NCBI RefSeq assembly: GCF_002849895.1
Contig: NZ_CP018867.1
Coordinates: 1,798,001-1,862,000 of the forward strand
Direction of reading: 5' to 3'
DNA: 64,000 bases
DNA from: Companilactobacillus alimentarius DSM 20249
GTDB taxonomy: Bacteria; Bacillota; Bacilli; Lactobacillales; Lactobacillaceae
The notes below the pieces were generated by a model. It searched no databases, had not been told where the DNA came from, and was given only the letters and a program-made list of their open reading frames with translations. Below are positions 29,436 to 38,338 of this stretch, one piece after another. Each line of letters begins with the position of its first letter. The first letter of the stretch is position 1. The position numbers and the translations under genes were made by a program.

Positions 29436-29887
29436 AAAAAATGAATATTTTGATAGCTTATATAAGTATGACTGGTCGCAATAAAAAAATTGCCGAACAT
29501 TTAGCCGATTATTTAGAGGAACATAACGCTGACGTAACGCTTGAACAAATGATTGATACAGATGCTTTCGATTTGGATAGCTATGACGCCGTTATAATTG
29601 AAACTTATACTTATAATGATGGTGAAGTGCCAGATGAAGCCAAAGATTTTTACGATGATTTGGAAGATGTTGACCTAAAGAGAACTAAGTTTGCTGTCCT
29701 AGGTTCAAGCTCTAAGGAACATCTCCATTTCGGTCGGGCCGTGGATTACTTTACTATGCGACTAAACTCGAGTAATGGTGAGCAAGTGTCTGATTCAGTC
29801 AAAATTGATCAAGATCCCAATGAAGATGATTTCAAAAGAGTCGACCAATTAGGTAACTATGTTTTAAAAAGTTTGAATAAAGATTAA
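29429..29887 (+). CDS. Flavodoxin
   Basis: The 152-residue (148 from the second ATG) electron carrier has the FMN phosphate loop AYISMTGRNKKIAEHL, the VIIETYTYNDGEVP flavin-edge loop and FAVLGSSSKEHLHFGRAVD. It is short-chain and acidic, as usual. The ATG at 29441 gives the canonical flavodoxin start MNILIAYISM; 29429 overlaps the upstream gene. Neither has a strong ribosome site, so translation may be coupled. It acts in the cytoplasm, in contrast to the membrane-bound flavodoxin at 8448-9119. Confidence 0.88.
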   Translation: MVEKMNILIAYISMTGRNKKIAEHLADYLEEHNADVTLEQMIDTDAFDLDSYDAVIIETYTYNDGEVPDEAKDFYDDLEDVDLKRTKFAVLGSSSKEHLHFGRAVDYFTMRLNSSNGEQVSDSVKIDQDPNEDDFKRVDQLGNYVLKSLNKD

Positions 29888-29907
29888 TAAATCTGTTTCA
29901 AAATAGA

Positions 29908-29947
29908 AGGGTTATGATAATGAAAAATGATTATCATAGCTCTTTTT
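29908..29947 (+). terminator. Rho-independent terminator after flavodoxin
   Basis: An 11-bp stem with an ATGATAAT core (29911-29921 with 29930-29940) is followed by CTCTTTTT. Confidence 0.75.
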
Positions 29948-30018
29948 ATATTGTCTTGTGAACGCTTATCTTTTCTTATATGATGGAGTAGATATTAATT
30001 ATAAGGGGGACCTAGGGG

Positions 30019-30723
30019 ATGAGTAATTTTATGTTATTAGTCTGGTTCGTATCGCTAATAGCGATGATTATTTATATTGTTAAGTGGATAAAAAATCGTC
30101 GTGGCAACAACAATTATCGCAAGAAATTTTTAATAAGTTTGGCGGTAATGGTTGTTTCATTTATATTAGTTGGTGCAACTGGAGGCAATGACGCAACAAG
30201 GAATGCTAGTAATTCTAGTGACACAACTAAGGTAGCTAGAAAATCTAAAACACCAAAAGTAGTTAAAAAGACTAAATATGTTGGTAAGGATAAGTACGAT
30301 ATTGCTAAAAAAGAAAATTTAGCATTAATTGCAAAAAAGAAAAAATTATCTAAGCAAGAGGATAAGCTTCAAGATCAAAGAGATAAGATCGAAGAACAAG
30401 TCGCTCAAGAAAAACAACAAGCCCAAGAACAACAAGCTGAAAAAAAGCAGCAACAAGTTGCTAAGGCGGCTCAAAAACAACAGGAACAACAAGAACAACA
30501 GGCATCGCAACAAACTGAACAATCTTCACAAGCACAATCGTCACAGGGACAATCGCAAGGCGATATGAATACAGATGATGCGGGAACAATTGTTGGGAAT
30601 TCTCGTAGTCATATTTATCATGTTCCGGGACAAAGAGGTTACAATATGAATTCGGCAAATGCAGTTTACTTTAAGAGTGAACAGGATGCTATCAATGCTG
30701 GCTATAGGAGGTCCAAAGTATAA
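30019..30723 (+). CDS. Membrane protein with Gln-rich coiled coil and C-terminal nuclease-associated domain
   Basis: The 234-residue protein has two N-terminal helices (about 5-22 and 36-54), a Lys/Gln-rich coiled coil (about 95-155, very high Q content) and a Ser/Gln linker. The C-terminal 40-residue module begins SRSHIYHVPGQRGYNMNS and ends FKSEQDAINAGYRRSKV. That module recalls the Ada-like zinc-binding ends of secreted nucleases, but the cysteines are replaced (PGQ, RSKV), so zinc binding is unlikely. It overlaps the nuclease gene by one base (TAATG). Confidence 0.72.
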   Translation: MSNFMLLVWFVSLIAMIIYIVKWIKNRRGNNNYRKKFLISLAVMVVSFILVGATGGNDATRNASNSSDTTKVARKSKTPKVVKKTKYVGKDKYDIAKKENLALIAKKKKLSKQEDKLQDQRDKIEEQVAQEKQQAQEQQAEKKQQQVAKAAQKQQEQQEQQASQQTEQSSQAQSSQGQSQGDMNTDDAGTIVGNSRSHIYHVPGQRGYNMNSANAVYFKSEQDAINAGYRRSKV

Positions 30724-31565
30724 TGAAAAAATTAGTCAAATTAATGGTTTTATTAGCTTTAGTACCTACAGCGACAGCTTGCGCCAATCAGAGTCAAGCG
30801 GCTTCGAATGATGGTGCGAAAACGGAAATAGTAAAGAACTATTCCTATCAAAAGAAAACTAAAAAATTAGTTTCAAAAAATAAGAAATTAAAACAGAGTA
30901 TTGTTGATCTTCAAAAAGAAATTACTGATGATCAAAATTTTATTGATCAGCATAACGATAAAACAACCCAAAGTACGGCTAATACTTCCGATCTAGCTAA
31001 TTTGGATTATAACGGTACGCAAGAGATTGTCGTTAATAACAATAAGCCTAATTTTTCACAAGCTGATTTAAGCACTGACAAAGGAGCTTGGCAAGAATAT
31101 GGCAATTTGGATAATCTTAATCGAGTTACAGCAGCCAATGCTTTGTTGAATGTATCACTAATGCCTAGTGCCAAACGTGAGCCACTTCATTGGAATCCAA
31201 CTGGATGGCATAACAAACGTATCAATGGCAGTGGGTGGCTATATAATCGTAGTCATTTGATTGGGTATCAGCTAACTGGACAAAATAATAATCCTAAGAA
31301 TTTGATGACAGGAACACGTTCATTGAATAGTCCAGAAATGTTAGCTCACGAGATGGACGTTGCTTATTATTTGAAACAAAGCCGTTCCCATTTCATTAGA
31401 TATCGAGTTACACCAATTTTTAGGGGTGACGAACTATTGCCACGCGGTGTACAAATGGAAGCACAATCTATAGGTGACAATTCAGTCAGTTTCAATGTTT
31501 ATATTTTTAACGTCGAATCTGGTGTCACTCTAAATTACGCAGACGGAACTAGCCAAGTCGGATAA
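30723..31565 (+). CDS. Secreted DNA/RNA non-specific endonuclease (EndA-like)
   Basis: The 280-residue protein has an export signal (hydrophobic 4-18) with a possible lipobox ending at Cys 20 (TATAC, weak at position -3). A short coiled coil (about 45-75) precedes the nuclease domain. The domain carries NRSHLIGYQLTG (175-186), a variant of the DRGH motif in which His 178 would be the general base, and NPKNLMTGTRSLN with the metal-binding Asn. EndA-type enzymes degrade external DNA for nutrition, competence or biofilm turnover. The gene is translationally coupled to the membrane protein upstream, which may hold it at the surface. Confidence 0.85.
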   Translation: MKKLVKLMVLLALVPTATACANQSQAASNDGAKTEIVKNYSYQKKTKKLVSKNKKLKQSIVDLQKEITDDQNFIDQHNDKTTQSTANTSDLANLDYNGTQEIVVNNNKPNFSQADLSTDKGAWQEYGNLDNLNRVTAANALLNVSLMPSAKREPLHWNPTGWHNKRINGSGWLYNRSHLIGYQLTGQNNNPKNLMTGTRSLNSPEMLAHEMDVAYYLKQSRSHFIRYRVTPIFRGDELLPRGVQMEAQSIGDNSVSFNVYIFNVESGVTLNYADGTSQVG

Positions 31566-31576
31566 AATTAATAATC

Positions 31577-31618
31577 AAAATGGCATCTATTGAAGTGAAT
31601 TTCAATAGATGCCATTTT
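31577..31618. terminator. Bidirectional terminator
   Basis: A perfect hairpin (arms AAAATGGCATCTATTGAA and its complement, 5-6 base loop) lies between the nuclease gene and the convergent merR gene. Confidence 0.9.
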
Positions 31619-31624
31619 GAGGTT

Positions 31625-32029
31625 TCATTGATTAAATCTTCGAGCGGCACTCAAGCTATCACGTTTATGTCCCTTGATGATACTATTTTCCAGTTTGATT
31701 CTGCGGTTCAATTCGTCTAAATTCTTTTGAGCATTGATGACGTTTAATTCAGCCTGTTGTTCTTGCTTGATCAGAAGTACATGACGCTTAAGTAAGGAAG
31801 CTTTGCCAGGCGTTTGGCATAAAACGATGTATTCTCTGATTTCGGAAAGTGGCATGCCCAATTCACGGAAAAATTTAATTCCTTTTAGCCAACAGATAGC
31901 TTCGTCATCAAACATACGTTGATTGTCAATATTTCTCTTTAAAGAAGGTATCATATTTAATTCTGCATAATAGCGAATTGTTGCCACAGGTAAATCAACT
32001 TTTTTGCTAGCTTCAGAAATTTTAAGCAT
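31625..32029 (-). CDS. MerR-family transcriptional regulator
   Basis: The 134-residue regulator has an N-terminal winged helix (MLKISEASKKVDLPVATIRYYAELNMIPS), the LKGIKFFRELGMPLSEIREYI region, and a dimerising coiled coil (about 80-118). No Cys cluster for metal binding is seen (one Cys in the DNA-binding part, one in VLCQTPG). It fits the YhdM/aldehyde- or stress-responsive class. It is divergent from the DUF2252/ppk operon. A dyad upstream (32045-32084) may be its own operator. Confidence 0.85.
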   Translation of the reverse strand: MLKISEASKKVDLPVATIRYYAELNMIPSLKRNIDNQRMFDDEAICWLKGIKFFRELGMPLSEIREYIVLCQTPGKASLLKRHVLLIKQEQQAELNVINAQKNLDELNRRIKLENSIIKGHKRDSLSAARRFNQ

Positions 32030-32044
32030 ATGATCACATCCTTG

Positions 32045-32084
32045 TTCAACTCTATGATGACAGCTTTTTTTAATAGAAGTTGAA
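32045..32084. promoter_or_regulatory. Inverted repeat upstream of merR
   Basis: TTCAACTCTAT (32045-32055) faces ATAGAAGTTGAA (32073-32084), 11-12 bp arms separated by 17 bases, immediately upstream of the regulator's start. Autoregulation is plausible. The sequence differs from the dyad at 7050-7067. Confidence 0.4.
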
Positions 32085-32280
32085 AAAAGACAATATGGAT
32101 AATTTTTTTTGTTAAAGTATCAAAAAAAATACAATTTATTCATAGTTTCATAAATTTAATCGTGCAAGATAAAAAAATATTAGAAATTATATGAATATGT
32201 TTTTTTTACAGTAAAAGTTAAACTATGCTTAAGAAATATATTTGGCTAATATAATATTTTTTGAAAAAAGTACTGAAACT

Positions 32281-32311
32281 CAATAGTTATCGCGCTTAGC
32301 TATTGTATAAT
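32281..32311 (+). promoter_or_regulatory. -10 box preceded by an inverted repeat, promoter of the DUF2252/ppk operon
   Basis: A perfect TATAAT (32306-32311) directly follows an inverted repeat (CAATAGTTA and TAGCTATTG, 7-base spacer, 32281-32305). The -35 is poor, which suggests dependence on an activator or another factor. The rest of the intergenic region 32085-32280 is AT-rich with no other recognised feature. Confidence 0.5.
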
Positions 32312-32332
32312 ACAAATTGAGGTGATGAACGC

Positions 32333-33706
32333 ATGATTAATACACCATATACTTTTCAGGATACGGATGCATTCAAAAGTACTGAACGCTTAATTATAAA
32401 GGGACGCTTTTTTGCGACGGCGGTGTCAGATTCGTTTGATACATTTAAACCGAAGAAAAGAAAAATACATAAAATTCTAAATATTAAAAATAAATTATTG
32501 GTGCCAGAACTATTGGCCGTTAAAAAGGAAAGAATGTCTAAGTCAGTTTTTGCTTTCTTTCGTGGGACCGTTGATGTAATGCACTACGATCTGTCACGCA
32601 ACGAAAATAGTGGTATCAAAGTTCTAGTGGGTGGGGATGCTCATTTAGGTAATTTTGGCTTCTACGGCTCTTCTGAGGGACAATTGTTATTTGATATGAA
32701 TGACTTTGATGAAGCCCACTTGGGTCATTGGGAATATGACTTGAAACGCTTGTTAGTTAGCGCTTTGCTTGTAGCCAGATCACATAATTTTGATGAAACC
32801 GATGTGCAAGAGTACTTATTGACGGTAGTAGATACTTATTTTGACACCTTAAAGCACATGACTAAGATTTCAGAGATGAAACGATTTATTCTCCCTAACA
32901 CGCTTCAAAATATTACGGAGATATTTGGAAAGCTTAAAGATAATGAAGAATATTTTCAGGATTCTTTCAATAGTATGATTGCTAAGAGTATCAAAAAGGC
33001 TCAAAGAAGCAACTCTAATTTGGTAATTGAGAAATATACTGAAGTCAATGACGATGGTGAACGCCTCTTTGTGGAGAATAAGCCAGTTACGCAACATATT
33101 AGTAAAAAAGATTACCAAAGTGTGTCTAAAGGATACGAAAAATACAAGAAAAACCAACGTAGCGATGTTAGACTATTCTTAGAGGACTTTAAAATTATTG
33201 ATATTGTTCGTCATAGTGTTGGAGTCGGTAGTGTTGGTACGCTTTGCTATTTGATTCTTCTACGAGATTTGGATAGTAACTACTTAGTTTTACAGGCAAA
33301 GCAAGCACTTCCTATTTATAACAATGATGAATTGTATTTTGACGATAAAATCAGTCAAGGTCAAAATATTGTTAATAGTCAACTAATTTTGCAAAGTGCA
33401 TCTGATCCATTTCTAGGAGCATTTGATACTGAACAGTATAGTTTTTACATGCGTCAATTTAAGGATATGAAATCGTCTATTAATTTAGATAAATTAGATT
33501 TTGAATCTTTCAAGGATTATACAAAGGTTTGTGTTATCTTACTTGCTAGAGCCCACTCCCACTCACCTAATTATCCATTGATTATAGGGTTTGGTGCTGA
33601 ATATTCAGATATAGCTAATTCGCTGATGAACTTCACTAATAGTTACGCTCAGCAAGTGGAGTACGACTTTGAATCATTCAAGAAGGATTTGAAAGATGAA
33701 GGGTAG
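32333..33706 (+). CDS. DUF2252 family protein
   Basis: The 457-residue cytoplasmic protein carries the DUF2252 hallmarks: GGDAHLGNFGFYGSSEG (about 100-116), FDMNDFDEAHLGHWEYDLKRLLVSA (about 121-145) and ARAHSHSPNY near the C-terminus. The GDAHxxNF and DxxDFD motifs recall the catalytic and metal-binding loops of kinase-like folds, so a phosphotransferase role is possible; the family is not characterised as far as I know. GAGGTGA precedes the ATG. It ends 7 bases before ppk, which indicates one operon and a link to polyphosphate. Confidence 0.82.
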   Translation: MINTPYTFQDTDAFKSTERLIIKGRFFATAVSDSFDTFKPKKRKIHKILNIKNKLLVPELLAVKKERMSKSVFAFFRGTVDVMHYDLSRNENSGIKVLVGGDAHLGNFGFYGSSEGQLLFDMNDFDEAHLGHWEYDLKRLLVSALLVARSHNFDETDVQEYLLTVVDTYFDTLKHMTKISEMKRFILPNTLQNITEIFGKLKDNEEYFQDSFNSMIAKSIKKAQRSNSNLVIEKYTEVNDDGERLFVENKPVTQHISKKDYQSVSKGYEKYKKNQRSDVRLFLEDFKIIDIVRHSVGVGSVGTLCYLILLRDLDSNYLVLQAKQALPIYNNDELYFDDKISQGQNIVNSQLILQSASDPFLGAFDTEQYSFYMRQFKDMKSSINLDKLDFESFKDYTKVCVILLARAHSHSPNYPLIIGFGAEYSDIANSLMNFTNSYAQQVEYDFESFKKDLKDEG

Positions 33707-33713
33707 TTTTTAA

Positions 33714-35717
33714 ATGAAACGAAAATATTATAATAGGGATTTAAGTTGGATTCTATTTGATAATCGAGTGATTGATCAGGCTTATAACAGCGATGTGCCT
33801 CTTTTGGAAAGACTACGCTTTTTATCCATTGCTTCAAATAATTTAGATGAGTTTTTTAGAGTTAGAATGCACAATATCGACAGCATGGTAACTAATAACA
33901 AAACTGAGAAACGAACTGATTTAACCGGGGATGAAGTACTTGATTTAGTCTACGAATTCAATGCTCGAAATATTGCTAAGCAATATAAAAAGTATGATTC
34001 ATCAATGAAAGACGCCAGAAAACGGGATCTTTTCTATATTTTGAAATATAAAGAATTGTCCGATTCCGAAAAGAAGTACGTTAAAAAGTTCTATAGTAAG
34101 AAAATTTTGCCACGACTTGATATGCAACGATTCTCAAAGGTATACAAGTACCGTCATAATTTGAACTTCTTAATGGAAACGCCACATCATATTTATACTT
34201 GTCCAGTTCCGGAGGATTTGGGCCGTTTGATTGAGACCGGCGTTGATAATCATTATATTTTGATTGAAGATTTAATTAAGAATGTTTCGACTGAATTAAT
34301 GAGAAAGTATAAGGTCTCTAAGACTTATGTTTTTCGAGTTACTTATGATCAAAATAAGCCGTATGATTTTCTTGATAAAAATATGTCAGACGAAGAATAT
34401 CTCAATAAAATGATCAACTACGTTGATACGCGAGAACTTCGTAAGATTATGCGAGTTGAATTTGCAGGCGATGAAGAGAAACGTGGTCGGAATTACTTTA
34501 CAAAATTATTCGATATTAGTAAGAAAAGCGTTTATAAAATTCCTGGACCAGTTGATATTAGATTTTTGAATACACTTTTCAAACGTTACAAAAATCATTC
34601 TGATTTGGTTTTTGCTCCATTCAAGGCTTTGAAGTGGAATCCATCGAAGAATATTCTGCAATACTTGAATAATTCTCCTATTTTGGTGCAGTATCCTTAT
34701 GATTCTTTTAGTGTTTTCATCAATTACTTAGAAATGGCCGTCAATGATCCAAAAACGACGAAGATTTTTATTACAATTTATCGAACAGAGAAAAATTCTG
34801 ATTTGCTGAGACTTTTAAAAGAAGCTGCAAGTAAAGGTATTAAAGTCACAGCCATAGTGGAATTACGTGCTAGATTTGATGAGGTGCATAATATTCAAGT
34901 CGCAAAGGTTTTAAAAGATGCGGGCGTAAGAGTTTTACTTGGCGATAAAGTTAATAAAGTGCATTCAAAGATTTGTTTAGTACTACATGGCGATAATAGA
35001 GGGTATGTTCAAATCGGAACGGGTAATTATAATGCTATTACAGCTAATGCTTTTTCCGATCTAAGTTATTTTACAAGCAATCAGATTTACGTTGATGATG
35101 CTACGAAATTCTTTGATCATTTGGTCAATGGAACTAAAGAGGATTACAACCTGTTAGTTACTTCACCTGATGGAATCAAGGACATGATCATTAGCAATAT
35201 CAAAGAGGCTACTGCAGCTTACTTACGCGATGGTCAGGGCAGTGTCTTTATGAAGGTCAATGGGTTGACCGATGTTGATATTATCAGCGCAATTTACACT
35301 GCTGCTAAGCAAGGCCTACCATTTAGAATGATTGTTAGAGGACCTTGTTCATTGAAGATAGGAATTTGTGGTTCCAAAGAGGATATTCGCGTTAAGAGTA
35401 TTGTTGGGGAATTATTGGAGCACAGTCGTATTTTTAAATTTCAATATGGTAATGATCACACAGATGTTTGGATTTCCTCAGCTGATATGATGACTAGAAA
35501 CCTAGAGCGTCGTGTCGAAATCGCTGTTCCAATTGTTGAAGATAAAGCTAAGTTGAAATTGACTAAGATTATTAAAGTATTCTTGAAGGATACTGAGAAT
35601 TCTTATTGGCTAGATTCTGATGGCGATTACGATAAGGAAGAAGAAGAAAATGGTATTTCTGCACAACAGACTTGGTTGAGTCGGCTGAAGTGGAGAAAAT
35701 ACATTGAAACAAATTAA
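33714..35717 (+). CDS. ppk: Polyphosphate kinase 1
   Basis: The 667-residue enzyme makes polyphosphate from ATP. Family landmarks are the N-terminal NRDLSWILFDNRVIDQA and LSIASNNLDEFFRVRM, the histidine that is autophosphorylated in NKVHSKICL (His 417), and a second conserved histidine in GNDHTDVWIS (His 582), followed by MMTRNLERRVEIAVPI. Full length is present. No exopolyphosphatase gene is adjacent; instead a DUF2252 gene precedes it. Polyphosphate in lactobacilli is linked to stress tolerance, a general statement not tested here. Confidence 0.95.
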   Translation: MKRKYYNRDLSWILFDNRVIDQAYNSDVPLLERLRFLSIASNNLDEFFRVRMHNIDSMVTNNKTEKRTDLTGDEVLDLVYEFNARNIAKQYKKYDSSMKDARKRDLFYILKYKELSDSEKKYVKKFYSKKILPRLDMQRFSKVYKYRHNLNFLMETPHHIYTCPVPEDLGRLIETGVDNHYILIEDLIKNVSTELMRKYKVSKTYVFRVTYDQNKPYDFLDKNMSDEEYLNKMINYVDTRELRKIMRVEFAGDEEKRGRNYFTKLFDISKKSVYKIPGPVDIRFLNTLFKRYKNHSDLVFAPFKALKWNPSKNILQYLNNSPILVQYPYDSFSVFINYLEMAVNDPKTTKIFITIYRTEKNSDLLRLLKEAASKGIKVTAIVELRARFDEVHNIQVAKVLKDAGVRVLLGDKVNKVHSKICLVLHGDNRGYVQIGTGNYNAITANAFSDLSYFTSNQIYVDDATKFFDHLVNGTKEDYNLLVTSPDGIKDMIISNIKEATAAYLRDGQGSVFMKVNGLTDVDIISAIYTAAKQGLPFRMIVRGPCSLKIGICGSKEDIRVKSIVGELLEHSRIFKFQYGNDHTDVWISSADMMTRNLERRVEIAVPIVEDKAKLKLTKIIKVFLKDTENSYWLDSDGDYDKEEEENGISAQQTWLSRLKWRKYIETN

Positions 35718-35735
35718 TTTTAGGGATTTATTTAT

Positions 35736-35767
35736 ATAGAATTCGAGCCATGGATTCTATTTTTTTT
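35736..35767 (+). terminator. Rho-independent terminator of ppk
   Basis: The stem ATAGAAT/ATTCTAT (35736-35742 with 35754-35760) is followed by seven T. Confidence 0.75.
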
Positions 35768-35783
35768 GCCCAAATGCCAATAA

Positions 35784-35823
35784 AAAAGCTGCCATCAACT
35801 AGGTTGACGAACAGCTTTTTTGT
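35784..35823. terminator. Bidirectional terminator between ppk and the peptidase gene
   Basis: AAAAAAGCTG and CAGCTTTTTT arms close an inner CATCAA/TTGACG stem. It suits the leftward peptidase gene and acts as a second stop for ppk. Confidence 0.8.
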
Positions 35824-35894
35824 TAGATTTGAAAGACTTAGTTTAACATGATTCTTTTAGAAGCACCAATTTTACATTAATTAAAAGGTAAATA

Positions 35895-36800
35895 TTAGTC
35901 AGAAAAACTACCGTCTTCAACGTCTTTAATAAATTGTTCTAAGTGATCAAAATAAACGGGAGCATTGTCGATCATATGATGGTGTCCACCATTTGGTGTT
36001 GTTACCAAACGTGCATGTGGAATTTCCTTTTGCATGATCTTAGCAGTTTCGATAGGCATTGTTTCATGTTCACCGAATGTTAGAAGTGTGGGAACAGTAA
36101 TCTCCTTAAGATGTTTTCTGAAGTGCCAATCTTTTAATTTACCAGTAATAACAAATTCGTTGTCACCTTGGAATGTATTGTAAACAGGTGTAGCAGTTGT
36201 ATCAATTAAGTGTCTGATAGCTGTTGGTTGTTTACGGTCAACATATTCAGCGTTTAAAACATCGACGTAGCTTTGGTAAGTTGGATCTGAAAGATTATTT
36301 TCAGCTTCAACTTTTTCCATATATTTAACTTTGTCAGCACCTAAGGCATCTAAACGACATTGATTGATATGTTTTACATAGTCGTCAATTTCATCAACCA
36401 TACTTGAGATAATAGCACCCTTCAAATGTTTGCCATATTTAGCAGCATACATTTGAACCAATGCGCCACCCCATGATTGACCAATTAGATAGAAGTTGTC
36501 TAATCCTAATTTTTGTCTAACTTCTTCGACTTCTTCTAAGAAATAGTCGTATGTTAGATATTTTTTAGCGATTTCGGGGTCGCTATAGTCGGGTTGATCA
36601 GAATACCATGATCCTAGTTGGTCATACATTGTTACTTGGACACCTAAATCGGCAAGTTTTTCACCGAAATTCTCCCAATATTCGTGGTTGCCACCAGGTC
36701 CACCGTGTAAGCAAAGTAGTTTGATGTCACCATGGCCTTGGGTATTAGTCCATAAATGGTAGCCATTATCCAATGTCAAAATTGTTGTTCCTTGTTTCAT
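35895..36800 (-). CDS. pip: Proline iminopeptidase
   Basis: The 301-residue alpha/beta-hydrolase removes N-terminal proline from peptides in the cytoplasm. Signatures are the oxyanion motif LHGGPGGNHEYW (31-42), the nucleophile elbow GQSWGG with Ser 109, and the late acidic (FGEHETMP) and histidine (GGHHHM) segments of the triad. AAGGTGA lies 8 bases before the ATG at 36800; the frame to 36821 has none. It complements the Opp importer by trimming imported peptides. Confidence 0.92.
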   Translation of the reverse strand: MKQGTTILTLDNGYHLWTNTQGHGDIKLLCLHGGPGGNHEYWENFGEKLADLGVQVTMYDQLGSWYSDQPDYSDPEIAKKYLTYDYFLEEVEEVRQKLGLDNFYLIGQSWGGALVQMYAAKYGKHLKGAIISSMVDEIDDYVKHINQCRLDALGADKVKYMEKVEAENNLSDPTYQSYVDVLNAEYVDRKQPTAIRHLIDTTATPVYNTFQGDNEFVITGKLKDWHFRKHLKEITVPTLLTFGEHETMPIETAKIMQKEIPHARLVTTPNGGHHHMIDNAPVYFDHLEQFIKDVEDGSFSD

Positions 36801-36995
36801 AAGATAGTCACCTTCCTGCAAATGATAGTTCTAAGTATATCGCTATATCCAAGGTCATTTCAAATAATCTATAATATATTTTTAATGATTTTAATAAAAA
36901 TCTTATTTTAATTATGGAAAAATATAGCGTAATATTTAAATGCAAATAATATATATGATAAAATTGGTATACACATTTTAAAGAAGGGCGATACG

Positions 36996-38273
36996 ATGAA
37001 GAAGTGGGTAATTAGTCTATTGTCTGTGGGGATACTCTGGGGGACATTTGGTGTATCGGGATCAAGTGATCTTGCTCTGCCAAATTCAGTGGAAGAAACA
37101 GTTCAAGCAGACGTCAGTAATAACAATGATGAACGAACAATTAATTATGAAGTATATAAGAAAGATTCAAGTGAATTGTCACCAGCAGATACTTTTTTTA
37201 CAAAGAGTGCTGAGATTTCATCCAATGACGATGGCACTTATAAAGTAACGATTACAGCGGAGATTTCCAATTTGACTAGTTTGGAGGTTACCGCAATCAA
37301 TGAACAAAATCCTAGTGAATCCGCTAGTTATATGAAAAATGACAAAAAGTATGTCGACATTAGTTTCAATATTAAACAATTGTCTGATCTAGAAAAGCCG
37401 ATAGACGGTACGGTTCAGACGAAGTTAATCAACTATAATATCAATAAAACAGATGTGAGTTTCAAATTTGATTCCAGTAGTTTAGATGAATTAGGACCGA
37501 AAAAATCATTTTCTGATAGTTTGAAATCAATTACTGATGCGGAAACAGAGAATAATTCAGTAGATACTACGGATACAACTATACTAAAGAAGAGCAAGCA
37601 AGATAGTAATATTATTGCGACACCTGATAGTAGTACACAGACAGAAAATACTAACGATAACAAGGGTAATGATAGAACTATTTTAAAAGAATTGACCTAT
37701 AAAGTTGATAAAAGTGTGGGGGACGGGGCACTGATTTCACCGTACTTTACCAATACAGCCAAGGTAATTCAAGATTCAAATGGTACTTATTATGTAGAAC
37801 TGACGGTTAAGTACCCTAAGAAGTTTGGTAATTCAGCTATAAAAATTAATTATCTTAATCATCAAAAACCAATCAACTTAAGCTTTACGAGTGTGGGAGA
37901 TAGCAATTATCTTAGAGTTGCTTTTCCAATCAGTAGTATGATGGCTTTAAGTAAGGATATTGATGGAAATGTATCGTTGAATTTGCCTGAATTTGGAATT
38001 GATAAGAACCTTAATTTCAAGTTAGATTTTGGAAGTGTAAACACAGCGGATTTGACAAGTTTAACTAATAATTCCGATCTTCCTGGTCTTTTGTCTAAAT
38101 TAGGTAAAGTTGATTCGGAAACGGTTAGGTCCGATAAGACGGATTCAACAAAGAATAAGCTCATTACTTTGCCGCAAACGGGTGAACAAACTGATGGTGC
38201 CTTAGGTGTTATTGGTGGTCTGCTTTTGATTTTGTGGATTGTCTTGATAAAGGAAACCTATTTGAAAAAATAA
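36996..38273 (+). CDS. LPXTG cell-wall protein with two NEAT-like repeats
   Basis: The 425-residue surface protein has a signal peptide (about 1-38, ending VQA before DVSN), a first NEAT-like repeat (about 46-162), an acidic Asn/Thr/Ser linker, a second repeat (about 228-348), and a sorting signal LPQTGE (about 393) with a hydrophobic helix and Lys-Lys tail. NEAT domains bind haem through a Y-x3-Y pair. In repeat 1 the pair reads Y-x3-K (NYNINK) and in repeat 2 F-x3-K (EFGIDK), so haem binding is doubtful at best. No sortase or haem transporter is adjacent. Confidence 0.78.
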   Translation: MKKWVISLLSVGILWGTFGVSGSSDLALPNSVEETVQADVSNNNDERTINYEVYKKDSSELSPADTFFTKSAEISSNDDGTYKVTITAEISNLTSLEVTAINEQNPSESASYMKNDKKYVDISFNIKQLSDLEKPIDGTVQTKLINYNINKTDVSFKFDSSSLDELGPKKSFSDSLKSITDAETENNSVDTTDTTILKKSKQDSNIIATPDSSTQTENTNDNKGNDRTILKELTYKVDKSVGDGALISPYFTNTAKVIQDSNGTYYVELTVKYPKKFGNSAIKINYLNHQKPINLSFTSVGDSNYLRVAFPISSMMALSKDIDGNVSLNLPEFGIDKNLNFKLDFGSVNTADLTSLTNNSDLPGLLSKLGKVDSETVRSDKTDSTKNKLITLPQTGEQTDGALGVIGGLLLILWIVLIKETYLKK

Positions 38274-38276
38274 ACT

Positions 38277-38307
38277 AAGTTCTGTGCAAAGTCACAGGCT
38301 TTTTTTT
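38277..38307 (+). terminator. Rho-independent terminator of the LPXTG protein gene
   Basis: A short CTGTG/CACAG stem is followed by GC and eight T. Confidence 0.7.
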
Positions 38308-38338
38308 ACAATTAAATCTACCAGTTAAGGAGAAAATT

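Noticed and set aside
7046..32029. Direct assignment of the 7.05-kb MerR-type promoter to the MerR gene at 31.6 kb
   Set aside because: The dyad at 7050-7067 and the inverted repeat upstream of merR differ in sequence, and the genes are 24 kb apart; only a binding test could link them.
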